A DNA stretch of 64,000 nucleotides, from the NCBI GenBank assembly GCA_030142905.1, contig JASJOG010000002.1:490501-554500 (forward strand), read 5' to 3'. The notes beneath the pieces are model-generated. The model saw nothing but the letters and a program-made list of their open reading frames with translations. It was not told the DNA's origin and did not search any database. The DNA is from Heliopora coerulea. Its lineage: Eukaryota > Cnidaria > Anthozoa > Scleralcyonacea > Helioporidae. Both the position numbers and the translations under genes were made by a program. Shown here piece after piece: positions 1-11,243 of the stretch; positions within the stretch are counted from its first letter, which is position 1; the number at the start of each line of letters is the position of its first letter.

Positions 1-1606
1 TTTTTGTGTCGAAGGAACAAGCAATATCTATCAACAGACGTGACTGCCTAGATTTATTCACTACAACTATATCTGGTCTATTATGATCAAGTTTGTCCGT
101 TTGTATCGGAAAGTCCCATAGTAACTTGAATTCATCTGTTTCAATCACTTTCTCAGGTGTATGCTTATACCATGATTCCTCGCAGGGAATACCTGCCTTC
201 TTGCATAATTTCCAGTGTACCACTTTTGCTACTTGATCATGTCTCCATTCCTTGTAGTATCTTTGCGCCAACATTTGGCACTCGGTCGTTATATGCGCCA
301 CAGTTTCCTCTGCACTATCACAAATTCTGCAGCTATTTGCCACATTCTCCTTATACACTGAATGTCTTATTGAATTGGTTGCGATTGGCTGCTCTTGTGC
401 TGCAAATATTGTGCTTTCTGTTTCTTTCTTCAATCCCACATAGCAAAGCCACTCCCAATTTTTCTCTTTCTCCATATCATCCTTTACTGCTGTTATAAAC
501 CGCCCGTGGAGTGCTTTCTCATGCCACTGTCGTTGGTGGTTTTCTTTATTCTCTTTCCTTAAACTGCTCCCGTCTTTGACTCCTTCGATGCTAACCACTC
601 CTTCCCTTACGATCTGTCTCGCCATCTCACCTTGCCGTCTACTCACGTACAGTGGTAGATTATTTCTTTCTGCCTTAACACACTCTTCAATTCCAATAAA
701 TCCTCTCCCTCCGCTTTTTCTAGTCAAGTACAAACTATGTACGTCACTCCTTGGGTAATGCACCATACATTGTCAATTTCTTACGGGCTTTCCTGTCTAA
801 TGCCTTCAGCTCCTCATCGGTCCAGTCGATTATCGCAGCTCCGTACCGCATCAAAGACACCGCCCAGGAATTAATTGCTAGCACAATCATTCTTTCCATT
901 CAACTTTGACTTAAGGATCTTCTTTGTCCTTCGCAAATATTCTTTCTGAATTAATACCTTCATCTGTTGTTGCATTATGTGGTCAATTTCCAGTATACCC
1001 AGATATCTGTATCCTTCATCATCGACAGTTTTTATGCTTTCCTAATTTGGCAGCCGTATACCGTCAGATGTTATCACTTTCCCTCTTTTTATTATCACCA
1101 CACTACATTTCTTTACTCCAAACTCCATTTGTATATCTCGGCTAAATACAAATACCGTCCTAATCAAAGAGTCAATTTCCTTACTAGACTTTCCAAAGAG
1201 TTTGAGGTCATCCATGAAAAGTAGATGATTCACCTTTGGGCTTTCTTTACCAAGATGATATCCAGCTTTACAGCTTCTTAACAACAAGGTCATAGGTATC
1301 ATGCAAATAACAAACAATAATGGTGACAGACTGTCACCCTGGAATAAACCCCTCTCGATTTTTACCTCCCCTAACTCTTGATTCCCAGCTATTAACTTGG
1401 TTCTCCAAAGGGGCATGGTTTTTTGGACAAATGACCAAATATCACTGGCAACTCCAATCATTTCTAGACATTCAGTAATCCACGAATGTGGAATCATATC
1501 GTAAACCTTGCGGTAGTCAATCCATGCCACCGCAAGGTTAGTGTGTCTTCTTTTGCAATTCTTCAGGATGGTCTTATCTATCATTAACTGATCTTTTGTG
1601 CCACGA
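1..1606 (-). mobile_element. R2/R4-type LINE remnant A (reverse transcriptase to endonuclease)
   Basis: Read on the - strand, 1584-1042 is an open reverse-transcriptase segment. It has an [10 protein letters not shown] motif (usual AFD changed to VYD), [14 protein letters not shown] and the catalytic FMDD in [11 protein letters not shown]. Towards position 1 the frame breaks several times, but the C-terminal restriction-like endonuclease can still be read near 60-130 (WDFPIQTDK, then NRPDIVVVNK). This order (RT, Cys/His knuckle, PD-(D/E)XK endonuclease) is that of the R2/R4/HERO superclade. The copy is truncated at its 5' side exactly where the ATT microsatellite begins (about 1607) and is cut by the window edge at 1. 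Frameshifts make it inactive. Clade placement within the superclade is inferred. Confidence 0.85.
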
Positions 1607-1704
1607 GATTATTATTATTATCATTATTATTATTATTATCATTATTATTATTATTACTATTATTATTATTATCATTATTATTATTATTACTATTATTATT
1701 ATTA

Positions 1705-1735
<31 letters not shown>

Positions 1736-1737
1736 CA
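1607..1737. repeat. (ATT)n microsatellite
   Basis: About 130 bp of ATT units with periodic ATC and ACT variants. It separates LINE remnant A from repeat copy 1. Long Ile, Tyr or Asn runs in its frames are translation artefacts. Confidence 0.97.
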
Positions 1738-1746
1738 CGACTCGCA

Positions 1747-2590
1747 CACCACTCAACTATGGACAGTGGAAAGGGTCTCAGCCTGCTACGGGCTCCCAGC
1801 ATTCTCACAGGTAAGGCCACAACAGACATTGCACATTTTGGGAAACTTGTGGGAAAAGGAATTTATACCATTAAAATGGATTTTAAGAAACACCCACAGG
1901 GCCAGCCCTTACTCGCCCAACTTATCCAGTCAGGAAGGAGTAAGCGATATACAGCTCTCTAAAGTCCCTGAAAGTATTCCCCGATGCGTATATATAGTTT
2001 GACCTTAACAGTACACTCTTGCACTTCCAACCAGTTAAGGTCAGTTTAGGCGTGCCACTGCAAGGGTTAAGTCTGAATATTGTTTTATTCTTAGACTAGT
2101 GTTTATCTGTTTCAGCATTAAAGGCTGGTTCATCCTCAACCAGCTAAGGTCAGAGATATCAGCCTGCTGTACAGATTTTGTTCTAGTCCTTGGGCTAACA
2201 GGGCAGGTTTGCCAACACCTGAAGGTAGTGTACTTGCAGCTGCCAGCCAATTAAGGCAAGCTGAGGATTTCGGTTACCTGTCTACCCAGCTGGCAAGGCA
2301 GGGGCACCACTCCCTAGATCATCTCATCAAAGCCTGCTCGTTTTATGGAGTTCACTGGCTCCGAATCAATGTCCTACCTACCTACTTCTGGTTTTATGTC
2401 AGAGTTTCCTTCTCCTAGATAAGTTGCCACCCAAGGCTAAAGAGTCTTATCTACCCTTGGCTAAGGGGTTACTGGCACTTGCCAAAGGTGCCACCACGGA
2501 CTTTGGTGGGTAGGAGCGTCCACATTCCCGTAGAAGGCTGAAGCTGTGCTTGTCCTACTCCAGTGCCCATATTGTTATTATTATTATTGA
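1747..2590 (+). repeat. ~840-bp AAGG-box repeat, copy 1
   Basis: The sequence starts near ACTCAACTATGGACAGTGG and ends in a short TTATTATT tail. It is about 90% or more similar by eye to 13084-13925 and to the split copy 61335-62646. Three related boxes of the form CARCCARYTAAGGYMAG occur at 2028, 2137 and 2244, 107-109 bp apart. A 69-codon open frame on the - strand (2250-2041) is conserved in copy 2 but has no recognisable domain, and conservation of a repeat explains it. The class is unknown: no terminal inverted repeats and no Pol III boxes were seen. The TTA-rich tail suggests retroposition. Confidence 0.8.
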
Positions 2591-3010
2591 GGAAAGTCAG
2601 CTCATACGAGCCAATGAGGTCGTTTAGCCCAAATTGCCATATTATGCCAAAGTGGGCACATGTCCCATAAATTATAGTGGTATGGCAATCACAAAGTGAA
2701 AAACATCGTGAGTAGTTAATGCCATTTTACACCACAGTCTCACATACACAATAACCATCACACTTCCTCTCAGGCTATTCTAAGGGTCTGTTCCGCAAAG
2801 CCGACCAATTAAGGCAAGCTAGACGCCAGTCCAATAGCTGAAGCTGGATAATGTGATCTATTTTGTTCTTAGACTAGGAGAGATACTTTCAGACACGTAA
2901 GTGTCCTGGGCTCACTCAACCATTTAAGGCAAAGGACATCAGGACAGTCAGAAGGATTTAGTAGTCCTTGGGCTAACAGGGAAGGTTTGCCAACGACATC
3001 AGATCGGTAC
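2591..3010 (+). repeat. Diverged relative of the AAGG-box repeat
   Basis: Two AAGG boxes recur at 2802 and 2917 (115 bp apart), followed by TCCTTGGGCTAACAGGGAAG at about 2963, which matches the segment after the second box of copy 1. The rest is diverged. Probably an older or rearranged copy. 2591-2760 has no recognisable feature. Confidence 0.5.
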
Positions 3011-3702
3011 AAATTTCCTTAGTTATTAAGTACTCCTTACCATCTTGCCGTCCTTAACAATACGGATTTTTGGATAGAGTTCATGGTGTCATCTTTTCAG
3101 TTCTTTTCAGTAATTCCAAATCCATATCTCTGGCCTTGTTCTCTGTACTTGTCGATGTTTCCGTCTTCCATCTGAACTAATTTGCTCGGCTACTCCTCGT
3201 GTTTCTACTAGGCATTTTTTTTTCGGTTTAATTAAATGACATCATTAATGTTTCTATCACAGCACAAACATTCAAGCAATTTTCTATTTGTTAATTGAAA
3301 TAAGATTTGTTTATTCTTTGACACAAAAAATATGCAAAAAGACACTTTATGGAGATTCCATGCTAGTAACAAGTGTAATAATAACTATTAAGTTAACGAT
3401 ACGGGTGTATTGATTATAATAATAGTACTAAATGGACAAAGAGAGAACGAGAGTCGTTTTAGCTCAATATCATGATGTTTTGAAATTTTTGCTTCCTGAC
3501 TGAAAAAAAGTTTGCCAGTGAAAATGGTAATTCGGTATCAGTCATTCATTTTATTACAATAGTAACATTAAAAAATAAACATTGCTTGGTAAAGAGAAAC
3601 CAATTTATAAATTAAAAAATTTTCTTTGTTAAAAAAACAGGGAGAATTTATCCTGAAAATAAACTTATTTGAAGTCCTTCGAGGAATTGACAACTGATGA
3701 AG
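3011..3702. other. No recognisable feature
   Basis: AT-rich DNA between the repeat and the Tc1 element. No coding pattern, RNA gene or clear repeat was seen. Confidence 0.6.
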
Positions 3703-3704
3703 TA

Positions 3705-3906
3705 CAAGTGCGTCTCAAAAAATTAGAATATTATGAAAAAATAAGATATCTGTCGTGAGGTAATGTCGAAGCTCAAAATTTTAATTGTATTAGTCTCACT
3801 GGACCTAAACTGATCTATCCCCAGTTATACGTTGGTATAATCGAACAACTATGGTTTCCACACAATGATCATCTCAAAATATTAGAATATAATATCTGAA
3901 CATTCA
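3705..3906. repeat. Left terminal inverted repeat of the Tc1 element
   Basis: About 202 bp, ending inside near TAATATCTGAACATTC. The outer and inner direct-repeat motifs begin near 3713 and 3873 and are probably the transposase binding sites. Its inverted partner is 5104-5315. Confidence 0.9.
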
Positions 3907-3978
3907 AAACATATCATTACAAGCTTTTACTTTTAGAGTAGCTTGGCCATAAATGGAAAGATAAGTAAGGAATGTCTG

Positions 3979-4983
3979 TCAGTACTTGGTTGGAGCTCCT
4001 TTAGCATCAATGACTGCCTGAATACGTCGTGGCATAGAGGTAATGAGCCTGTGGCAATGCTCAGGTTTAATGGACGCCCAGGTGGCCCCGATAGCAGCCT
4101 TGAGCTCTGCCAGATTGCTGGGATGCAAGCTGGTCATCTTCTTCTTAACTATACCCCATAAATTCTCGATGGGATTCAAGTCCGGTGAGTTACTTGGCCA
4201 AAGAAGCACATCGATGTGATAATCAGCAAACCAGACAACGGTTGATTTGGCACTATGTGCAGGTGCCAAATCCTGCTGGAACACAAATTCCGCATCACCA
4301 AATAGCCTTTCAGCTGACGGGAGCATGAAGTTCTCCAAGATCTCCTGGTAGACCACTGCGTTCACTGTGACCCTGGGAAAACACAGAGGTCCAACACCTG
4401 AAGATGACATGGCACCCCAAACCATCACTGACTGCGGGAACTTGACGCTGGACTTCAAACAGCTGGGGTTCTGTGCCTCTTCAGCCGTCCTCCAAACTCT
4501 GCAATCTTGGTTTCCGAACGAGATACAAACCTTGCTCTCATCAGAGAACAGCACTTTGGACCACTGAGCAACACTCCACTTCTGCTTCTCTTTGGCCCAT
4601 GTCAGCCGCTTGTGACGTTGCCTGGCATTGAGAAGAGGCTTGGTACTGGGTACTCGGCTGTTGTATCCCATTTCCTGAAGCTGTCTGCGTGTGGTAGCCC
4701 TAGATGCACCAACTCCTGTCTCTGTCCACTTTTTATGGATCTCGCCCACATTGTCAAATCGGTTCTTCTTTACGGTTTTCGCGAGGCTACGGTCATCCCT
4801 CTTGCTGGTGCACCTCTTTCTGCCACACTTTGCTCGTCCAGACAACGTTCCTTTGAGATACTTCGAAACAGAATTCTGAGAGCAGCCAGCTTTTTCAGCA
4901 ATAACTTTCTGAGTCTTTCCTTCTTTGTGGAGTGTGTCAATGATGGTCTTTTGGACAACCGTTAGATCAGACGTCTTCCCCAT
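3979..4983 (-). CDS. Tc1-family transposase, DD34E, uninterrupted
   Basis: 334 residues, the usual length for Tc1 transposases (about 340), starting with ATG at 4983. The N-terminus (residues 1-110) looks like the paired-type DNA-binding region: one helix-turn-helix around QKVIAEKAGCSQNSVSKYLKG, a GRKRCTSKRDDR linker between the two helical halves, then a second HTH ending near MGYNSRVPSTKPLL. The catalytic triad is present: Asp in LFSDESK, Asp in FVFQQDLAPAHS, Glu in SPDLNPIENLWG. Exactly 34 residues separate the second Asp from the Glu. There are no stops or frameshifts. Together with intact termini this could be an active or only recently silenced copy. Activity is not shown by sequence alone. 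Confidence 0.95.
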   Translation of the reverse strand: MGKTSDLTVVQKTIIDTLHKEGKTQKVIAEKAGCSQNSVSKYLKGTLSGRAKCGRKRCTSKRDDRSLAKTVKKNRFDNVGEIHKKWTETGVGASRATTRRQLQEMGYNSRVPSTKPLLNARQRHKRLTWAKEKQKWSVAQWSKVLFSDESKVCISFGNQDCRVWRTAEEAQNPSCLKSSVKFPQSVMVWGAMSSSGVGPLCFPRVTVNAVVYQEILENFMLPSAERLFGDAEFVFQQDLAPAHSAKSTVVWFADYHIDVLLWPSNSPDLNPIENLWGIVKKKMTSLHPSNLAELKAAIGATWASIKPEHCHRLITSMPRRIQAVIDAKGAPTKY

Positions 4984-5103
4984 GATTGCAGCACCAGCGG
5001 TTTCCGTGAATAAATAAATAAACGTTTTTTGTGTGGTACATGTGGTATTTGTACACTTGTGTGAAGTTCGTCAAGCTCAGATGCTCAGGAACGCCTTACC
5101 TAG

Positions 5104-5315
5104 ATGTTCAGATATTATATTTTAATATTTTGAGATGCTGGATTTTTAATGATCATTGTGTGGAAACCATAGTTGTTCGATTATACCAACGTATAATGGG
5201 GATAGATCAGTTTAGGTCCAGTGCGACTAATACAATTAAAATTTTGAGCTTCGACATTACCTCACGACAGATATCCTATTTTTTCATAATATTCTAATGT
5301 TTTGAGACGCACTTG
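5104..5315. repeat. Right terminal inverted repeat of the Tc1 element
   Basis: Inverted partner of 3705-3906, about 212 bp. It keeps the shared block from GATCATTGTGTGGAAACC to the terminal GAGACGCACTTG with few mismatches, which suggests a fairly recent insertion. Confidence 0.9.
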
Positions 5316-5317
5316 TA

Positions 5318-8300
5318 TAATGACATAAGAATTAGTTGTCATGACCACAAAATTGTAACATATATTTGGTTTTAGCATACCTTCATCCTGTAACGATTTC
5401 ATTACCATACGGCCTATAGTTTTAGAGATATCGACAGCGGGCACTTTCCGCTGCTTCCCCGAAAAGCCAGAAGAAGGATGCCGTCTAACAGCAAATAAGA
5501 CCTTGGTAATCAGTGACGCATGAAAGAATGGGCTTCCGGTTGCAGGAAGAGAGGAGAGAATCTTGCTTAAGTACTTACAGTAAATTTTATAGAAAGAGAT
5601 TCTATAAACTAGTCATTTTTCAGTAAAAATATAAACAAAATATGGTTTGTAAATCAAATGGGTTTTATCAACCTGTTTTCAAACATTTGTCTGCTTTTTT
5701 TATAACATTAAAACATGACTCAAAAGATCTACGAAATCATCGAAGAAAAAGATATTTTTTCGTACCTCAAGATGAGCAAGAGCACTTTTTTGTCTCAGCA
5801 ACGAACAAAAATGAGCTTTACCGACATCAAAATTTAACTAGAAATACGTGAGCGCAACAAACTCGCACCCATCCTTCCATTATATCCCTTGAGAATCCAA
5901 GTAAGACTGATAGTTTTTCAAGATTTACAGAAAGCCCAAAAGTCAATTTTTAATTGATAAATCGTCTTTAGTATAATTGGGAGAGTGAATGCAATCTACT
6001 GTAGTTTTTGCGTCATGGGAACTGTAAAGTTAACGTGAGGAGAATAATCCTGTGTCACTGAAGGGTTTTAATTGAACCCTGAATCCAGCATTAAAAAAAA
6101 TAAAAAAAAAATAAACCCGAAAAAGAACCTGGAAAGGAAAAGAAAGTCAGAAACTTAAACAACTCGGACTCTAATTTACAAAAATCCTAATTAGAAATTA
6201 ACATGTTCAATTCTGTTTTAAAACATTTAGTAAGAATAAATTGTAACCGCTTAACCTTTTGACGGCGGATTAATTTTAAGATTATTCAGGTCAAACCTCT
6301 TACCATTGATTTTGGGCAATGTCTTGATTGGAGATGATGATAAAGGTGTCACATGAAGGGGAACTGGACTATTCTGCGAGTATATATCAAAATGTTACGT
6401 ATCTAGGGCCTTGGAGCCCACGTGCGGGTGGATCGGTATGGGTGGGATCCTGCAGAGACCCTGGACCCGTGAACTCACTGTTCCCTTGAGGGGGGTAAGG
6501 GGAGGAGCAGAGTTGGGAATTCTTTTGCTAGTTTGTTTTGGTCACCTTTTAACAATGTTATAACTAGCGATTTGAAATTGTGTTTTTACGCTTGATTTGT
6601 TTATTTGTCATGCACAAAAACCAGAAGAACAAATGTCGGATCGTCGAATACGACCCTATTCGCTGCCAAAGAGTTAACAAATGTTAACCGATCCATTTTC
6701 ACAATTAAATCAATGAATGCTCGGGTGAAGACCCTGGATTAGCGGCAAACAATTAGCGTAGCCTAGAGGGGCAGGAGGGGCAGTTGTCCCCCCTTTTCGT
6801 CCTGACTAAGTCTGTCGGTACATTAAATTTGTCTGTCGAGGATTCCATTTTAGTTTAAATTATAGAATTAAAAAATTGTTAAATAAGCTCCAGCGAAAGA
6901 TAAGTACTGGAAAGACGTTCAATACAAAATGTTTGTAAGGAGTTCTGTTTTGTTTTGGGTTTTTTTTTTAACCGACAAAAATGATTGATCCAGTCAACCT
7001 TCAGGATAAAGTGGTTGTGGTAGCGTGGATGGCCGAAAAAGAAGATACAAAGATATATATCATAGCTCACGTGATGTGCGCATTTTTGCAAGTCATTTTT
7101 GAAATTTAATACCATTACACCGGCCAGAGCTATCAAAATAAATTCGAAAATTTGGCCATTTAGAGAAGTACAGAAAATCCTTAAAGATCAAATTAGAAAG
7201 AAAAAAAGTCCGAATCTGAGATCCAAGTTTGCAAAAATTGTTTCTGAGAATAAATAAAAACAAACCCTTATCAAATTTCGATAATATGTTGACATTTCTG
7301 CTAGACCGCTAAACCATGTGCCATTTCAAGAACTACCGTTGGAATGAGTTTCTCAGGTCGCCAGGCAGAGAACAATTCTTTTCTCCTCAGTATCTTGGCA
7401 ACAGTTGAAAACGTGAGAGGTTAACTGGCAACAATTGATAACGTGGAATACAGTGCATTTTTATATGTTGAATGATACTACCAAATATCAACATAGTTCG
7501 ACCAAATCTTATCCCCAACAAACACCAATCACAACACTGTTCAATTCCAACTGTAATATTGAAAAATTGGGAAATCCGAAAGATCCCGGAATCATGGGAA
7601 CTCTGATTTATGAATTCATTTCGAAGTATTTTCTGGAGCTATGCGATGATATTGAATAAGCGAGTCATATCGGCTCATTCACAAACCGAACCTTAGTTTA
7701 CTATACTTGTATTTATCATGGACTGCTGCGTCGGCAGTATTAAAGAAAGTGAGAAATGTTTAAAGGTAGTACTGTGCTAGAAACCAAAAGAACGACTTAT
7801 TGACAATTCGAGTTCTCGATTTCACCTTCACGTTTTACTTTGATGAAAGACTTTCGTTCGAAAAGTCAGAATTGACCACTTTCTGTGTTATTTTCGTGGA
7901 TAACTTAAATTATTATATGGCTGTCACTGTTTGCGGTGAAATGGAGCATTCTGATTGGCTGAGACGATCTGACTGGCAGTCATTACTTTCCCAAAATGGA
8001 CCAGTCCATTACGGGTTCTGGTTTGCATCAGCGAATTTTTAGAGCTTGTTTTTTCCAAAAACGACGTGTTTTCTTTTATTTATTCAACTTTTCTTATTAC
8101 AGTCATGGAGGAAAAGGTTTAACCAAGTCGTAAGCACTTCGTTTTTGATCAATCCTTTGTAAAGCTTAGCTGAATCTCGTTTGTTTGTCTTCAAGGCAAC
8201 TGGGAAATTTTTCCGCCAAAAATTTGCCGGTCTGTAGGAAGAATCTGCTGCATGACAACCCCCCCTTTATTGGCACTGTCTTCATTTAGATGTCTAATTT

Positions 8301-8325
8301 ATTGGTTTTTACAACGCTTAACGAC
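5318..8325. other. No recognisable gene
   Basis: AT-rich, with short open frames lacking any domain. 6400-6500 (GC-rich, TGGATCGGTATGGGTGGGAT) and 6755-6800 (GGGGCAGGAGGGGCAG) differ in composition and may be old repeat remnants. Confidence 0.5.
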
Positions 8326-8607
8326 TCACTCATTGTCACCTATACGAATGTAGTATGTTTTTACCAGACGGAGTAAGTATTTCTTTTTTGAAACAAGCCA
8401 TATAATAAACCTCTCATTAACCTCGTCCGCTTGTTCATTTCTGGAAGATATCAAACTGGGGTCTTCTATGTACGGACCTTGCCCTCCTGGCTCAGTCCGT
8501 ACTGTCAAGACGCCGGCGTGATATTTTCCTGTAATGACAGCGCTCTCGGTTAATAAGAAGTTACTATTACCGTATTTATCATCTAGATGAGGTTTAACCT
8601 CCTTCAT
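8326..8607 (-). CDS. Unrecognised 93-codon ORF, possible exon
   Basis: Starts with ATG at 8607. The composition is more protein-like than its surroundings, with ESAVITGKYHAGVLTVRTEP followed by GPYIEDPSL. I recognise no domain. A possible donor (AATGAGAG then GTTTAT) lies near 8420, so the last part may be intronic. It could be an isolated exon or a fragment of a decayed gene or transposon. The call is weak. Confidence 0.2.
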   Translation of the reverse strand: MKEVKPHLDDKYGNSNFLLTESAVITGKYHAGVLTVRTEPGGQGPYIEDPSLISSRNEQADEVNERFIIWLVSKKKYLLRLVKTYYIRIGDNE

Positions 8608-9989
8608 TATCAGCTAGAGAAGTCCGTTACTTTTGACACGACCAGAGAAATTTCTCAAGAAAGGAGATGTACAGTGATTTACTTTCTGTAATATAATAGC
8701 TTAATTTTAACTCCCTGTTTTGCCAAACCTTAACGCACATGCATGAGCGTCATCTATCCGGACAATTTTTCCTTTTTTGTTGAATCGTTATTTCTTTGTT
8801 GAGATTGAATCGATTTCTCGTTAGTTCCAACAGAGAGGCCATAATACAAAAGGAAAAAAAATTCGCGAAAAGTTCGTCTAGTGGAAAAAACTTAAAACGT
8901 GACATTTTCATCACTCACGTTATTCGACTCTTATGTGTTTTCGATCTCGTTGTTGTGAGAAAATTTACACCTAAATATTAAGATTTTGGTTCGATAGTTA
9001 CTATAATATTTTATTAGTTTTCTATTCTATTGATGTTTTAAGTATTTTGGAAAACACTTTTCATGTGCGTAAGTTATTTCGCCCCAAACCATGAAAATAA
9101 GCAATTGCAATTGATTCTTAATTTTCATATGCTTTTAAAGTCAAAATTTCAGTGGATGACATGGGGAGTAGTAGCGTCGGCAAAGGACGTTGATTGATGA
9201 TCCGTATCTGTGTAAATCGCCAGTCATGCAGTGACGTTCAAGTGAGGTTAATAACTATACTAGGCAACTAGTATGAAATCGAAATGTCGCCAGAACAATG
9301 TTCCCACGGTAAAATACTTGTTCGTGCCAAGTAAACACTTTCTCTGTAAGAGTTTTTGTTGGGCATGTCAACACGATAATTGGTACTTGTACATGGAAGA
9401 AATTATCATTTTTCTGACGTGTTAGAGCAACCAATCCGATGAGTAAACTGAATTAGCAGTTAACTGAAGTGAACAAGGTCGAGTTAACTGAAACTCATGA
9501 ACGCGTTTCATTTATTGCTACTTTCCACGCATACACACGCATAAACGCACTCTGTTGTGTGAACATACGTGATATTATATCGTTCCGTCTTATCAAACTC
9601 ATGCTGCACGAACAAACCAATTTACTGCCGCACTCTGACGTACTTAGTTCTGAGACTCAGACGGTCATTGTTATTGGTGTTACTCAGATATTACATCATA
9701 ACTGCACCGTGTCAACTATGATCATATCTAAATAATACAGCAACAGAATGCATTAAGGGATCGCCAAAATTTCTGAACAGGTCTTTACATCTGGCCTGAT
9801 ATAGAGGGTGCGTTATTGCAGACGTATTTCAAAATACGATGTCATGGCAAGTTACAACGTGAACAGGATTTCTGCATGCGACTGTCAGCTTATGTTGTAG
9901 TTCAAGTGTCTTATTGCTTCACTGTAAATTGTATCAAGACTGGAGTTCTCTTTAGAGTCACGTTTATGCAGTGTCAGCTTCGCCTAATC
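8608..9989. other. No recognisable gene
   Basis: Short open frames only, with no domain and no repeat structure seen. Confidence 0.5.
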
Positions 9990-9994
9990 TGTTA

Positions 9995-10105
9995 TAATTA
10001 AACTGATAATAAAACATATATATACAATGGCTTAAGGACGCTAAATGACTTAAAAAGAATTTAGAGCAAAACGTTTTCGACTATTAAGTCATCTTCGGGG
10101 TTATA
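9995..10105 (-). mobile_element. Penelope-like 3'-end remnant with hammerhead-like fold
   Basis: On the - strand, 10102-10066 reads CCGAAGAT, stem GACT-TAAT-AGTC, then GAAAAC and GTTTTGC. This is the same layout as the motif at the end of the Penelope-like element at 25062-25108, with substitutions in the core. A short 3' flank rich in TA follows. No coding part remains. Confidence 0.45.
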
Positions 10106-10773
10106 GAGTACCAGCCGTGTCCGATTGTCCCCTCGCCCACCGCGCTAAGCGAGGTGCGAGGGTACTAATCTCGACGTGCGTGCAGTCCTTTTACAAGCGT
10201 GGTGACTAGAGAGAAAAATCTTCGCATCGTGTATCTGTTTCTATATATATATAGGCATATATCCATGGATTCCGAACACTCAAGAATGCCGTGTGCAAGC
10301 TCTGGGACTGGTATGTTGTTGACCAAACCTCAGGTTACTTAGGTCCGTATTGAAGTGAATTGGTTTGGTCTCGTTCTTTTTTCCGTTTTATGGATCTCTC
10401 AGACGTTGTTTACATCATTTGAACACTGAAGCCAGAAAATGATTTAAGACCGGTAAACGAAATGGCTTTCTTGGTGCTTGCGGCTGGTTTCACTTTTGGA
10501 GGCCATCTTAGTAACTAGACAATTCATGACTTGAAATAGCAGTTCTCAAAGTCAGCTCTTTCGAATATCCATTGGCCAACTGTTCATTTGTTGTAGCAAC
10601 ACTTTGTCTTGGTTCTTTCTGATAAATATGAACAAAAGAAGTAAGGGTACTCGCTTGCTCTCAGGACATTTGCGGAGCGACTAAGTGTAAACGACATTCT
10701 TTGCTGAAGTTAAAAAGATGCTGATTTGTATAAATCTCGAGACTTTTCACGTTCTGGATACCACTTAGCTGAG
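10106..10773. other. No recognisable gene
   Basis: Non-coding. A short GC-rich patch (10120-10160) and TA repeats near 10240 are the only features. CAG then GTAAGT at 10783-10792 is a good + strand splice donor, but no exon could be tied to it. Confidence 0.45.
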
Positions 10774-11243
10774 CTACATAATTACAGGTAAGTCTGAATC
10801 AAGTAGTTTTGAAATACAAGTTCTGCGAACGGAATTGTTTTGAGCAGCTTTCAAAAGTGGCTTCCCGACTTCATCCTTCCCGACTTCATCCTTCCCCAAG
10901 GAAGACTTTTTGTACCAAATATTATCGCCTGGATTTAATTGGTGTTTATTGGTAAAGTAGAATGAAGATTCTGGTTCATTCACCTCTGCAGGATGGTGGC
11001 TTTTGAATATTTTTTAGTATTTAACCGGACAGCGTTCATGGTCAATTGTTTGAGAAGTGGGATAAAACACTCATCGTCCAGAAGATTTGTCCAGGCAGTA
11101 ACAGACTTTGGATGTTCTCTCCGCTTTCCACACAAGAATTTCATTGCCTCATTCAGAATTGTTCTCGGTAGGAAATGTCGCCCCACTGAAGACGTCGGGA
11201 TGTATTTCTGGCTCGAAACAAAAAATGCAAGGTAAACAGCCAC
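10774..11243 (-). CDS. Unrecognised ORF pair, possible gene or repeat remnant
   Basis: Two overlapping - strand frames: 11243-10980 (87 codons, containing HFLPRTILNEAMKFLCGKRR) and 10983-10774 (69 codons). Between them, CAGAG followed by GTGAAT could be a splice donor. The second frame has a tandem 14-bp repeat (CTTCATCCTTCCCGA type, 10867-10895) coding GKDEV twice. No domain is recognisable. It may be a decayed transposon ORF or chance. Confidence 0.2.

Larger units (their letters stand above)
3705..5315 (-). mobile_element. Complete Tc1-type DNA transposon
   Basis: The element is about 1.61 kb and bounded by inverted termini: CAAGTGCGTCTCAAAA at 3705 and its complement ending at 5315, with TA on both sides (3703-3704 and 5316-5317), the Tc1/mariner target duplication. 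The terminal repeats are long (about 3705-3906 and 5104-5315) and each holds two copies of a CTCAAAA(A/T)ATTAGAATAT-like motif, one outer and one inner, the IR/DR arrangement of Sleeping Beauty-type elements. The right copy of the outer motif has small changes (ATTCTAATGTTTTGAGACG). One uninterrupted transposase gene lies between the repeats on the - strand. Confidence 0.95.

Noticed and set aside
1574..1829. Open frames of long Ile, Asn or Tyr runs
   Set aside because: Translations of the (ATT)n microsatellite in different frames.
4367..4965. + strand frames across the Tc1 element
   Set aside because: Antisense shadows of the transposase on the - strand.
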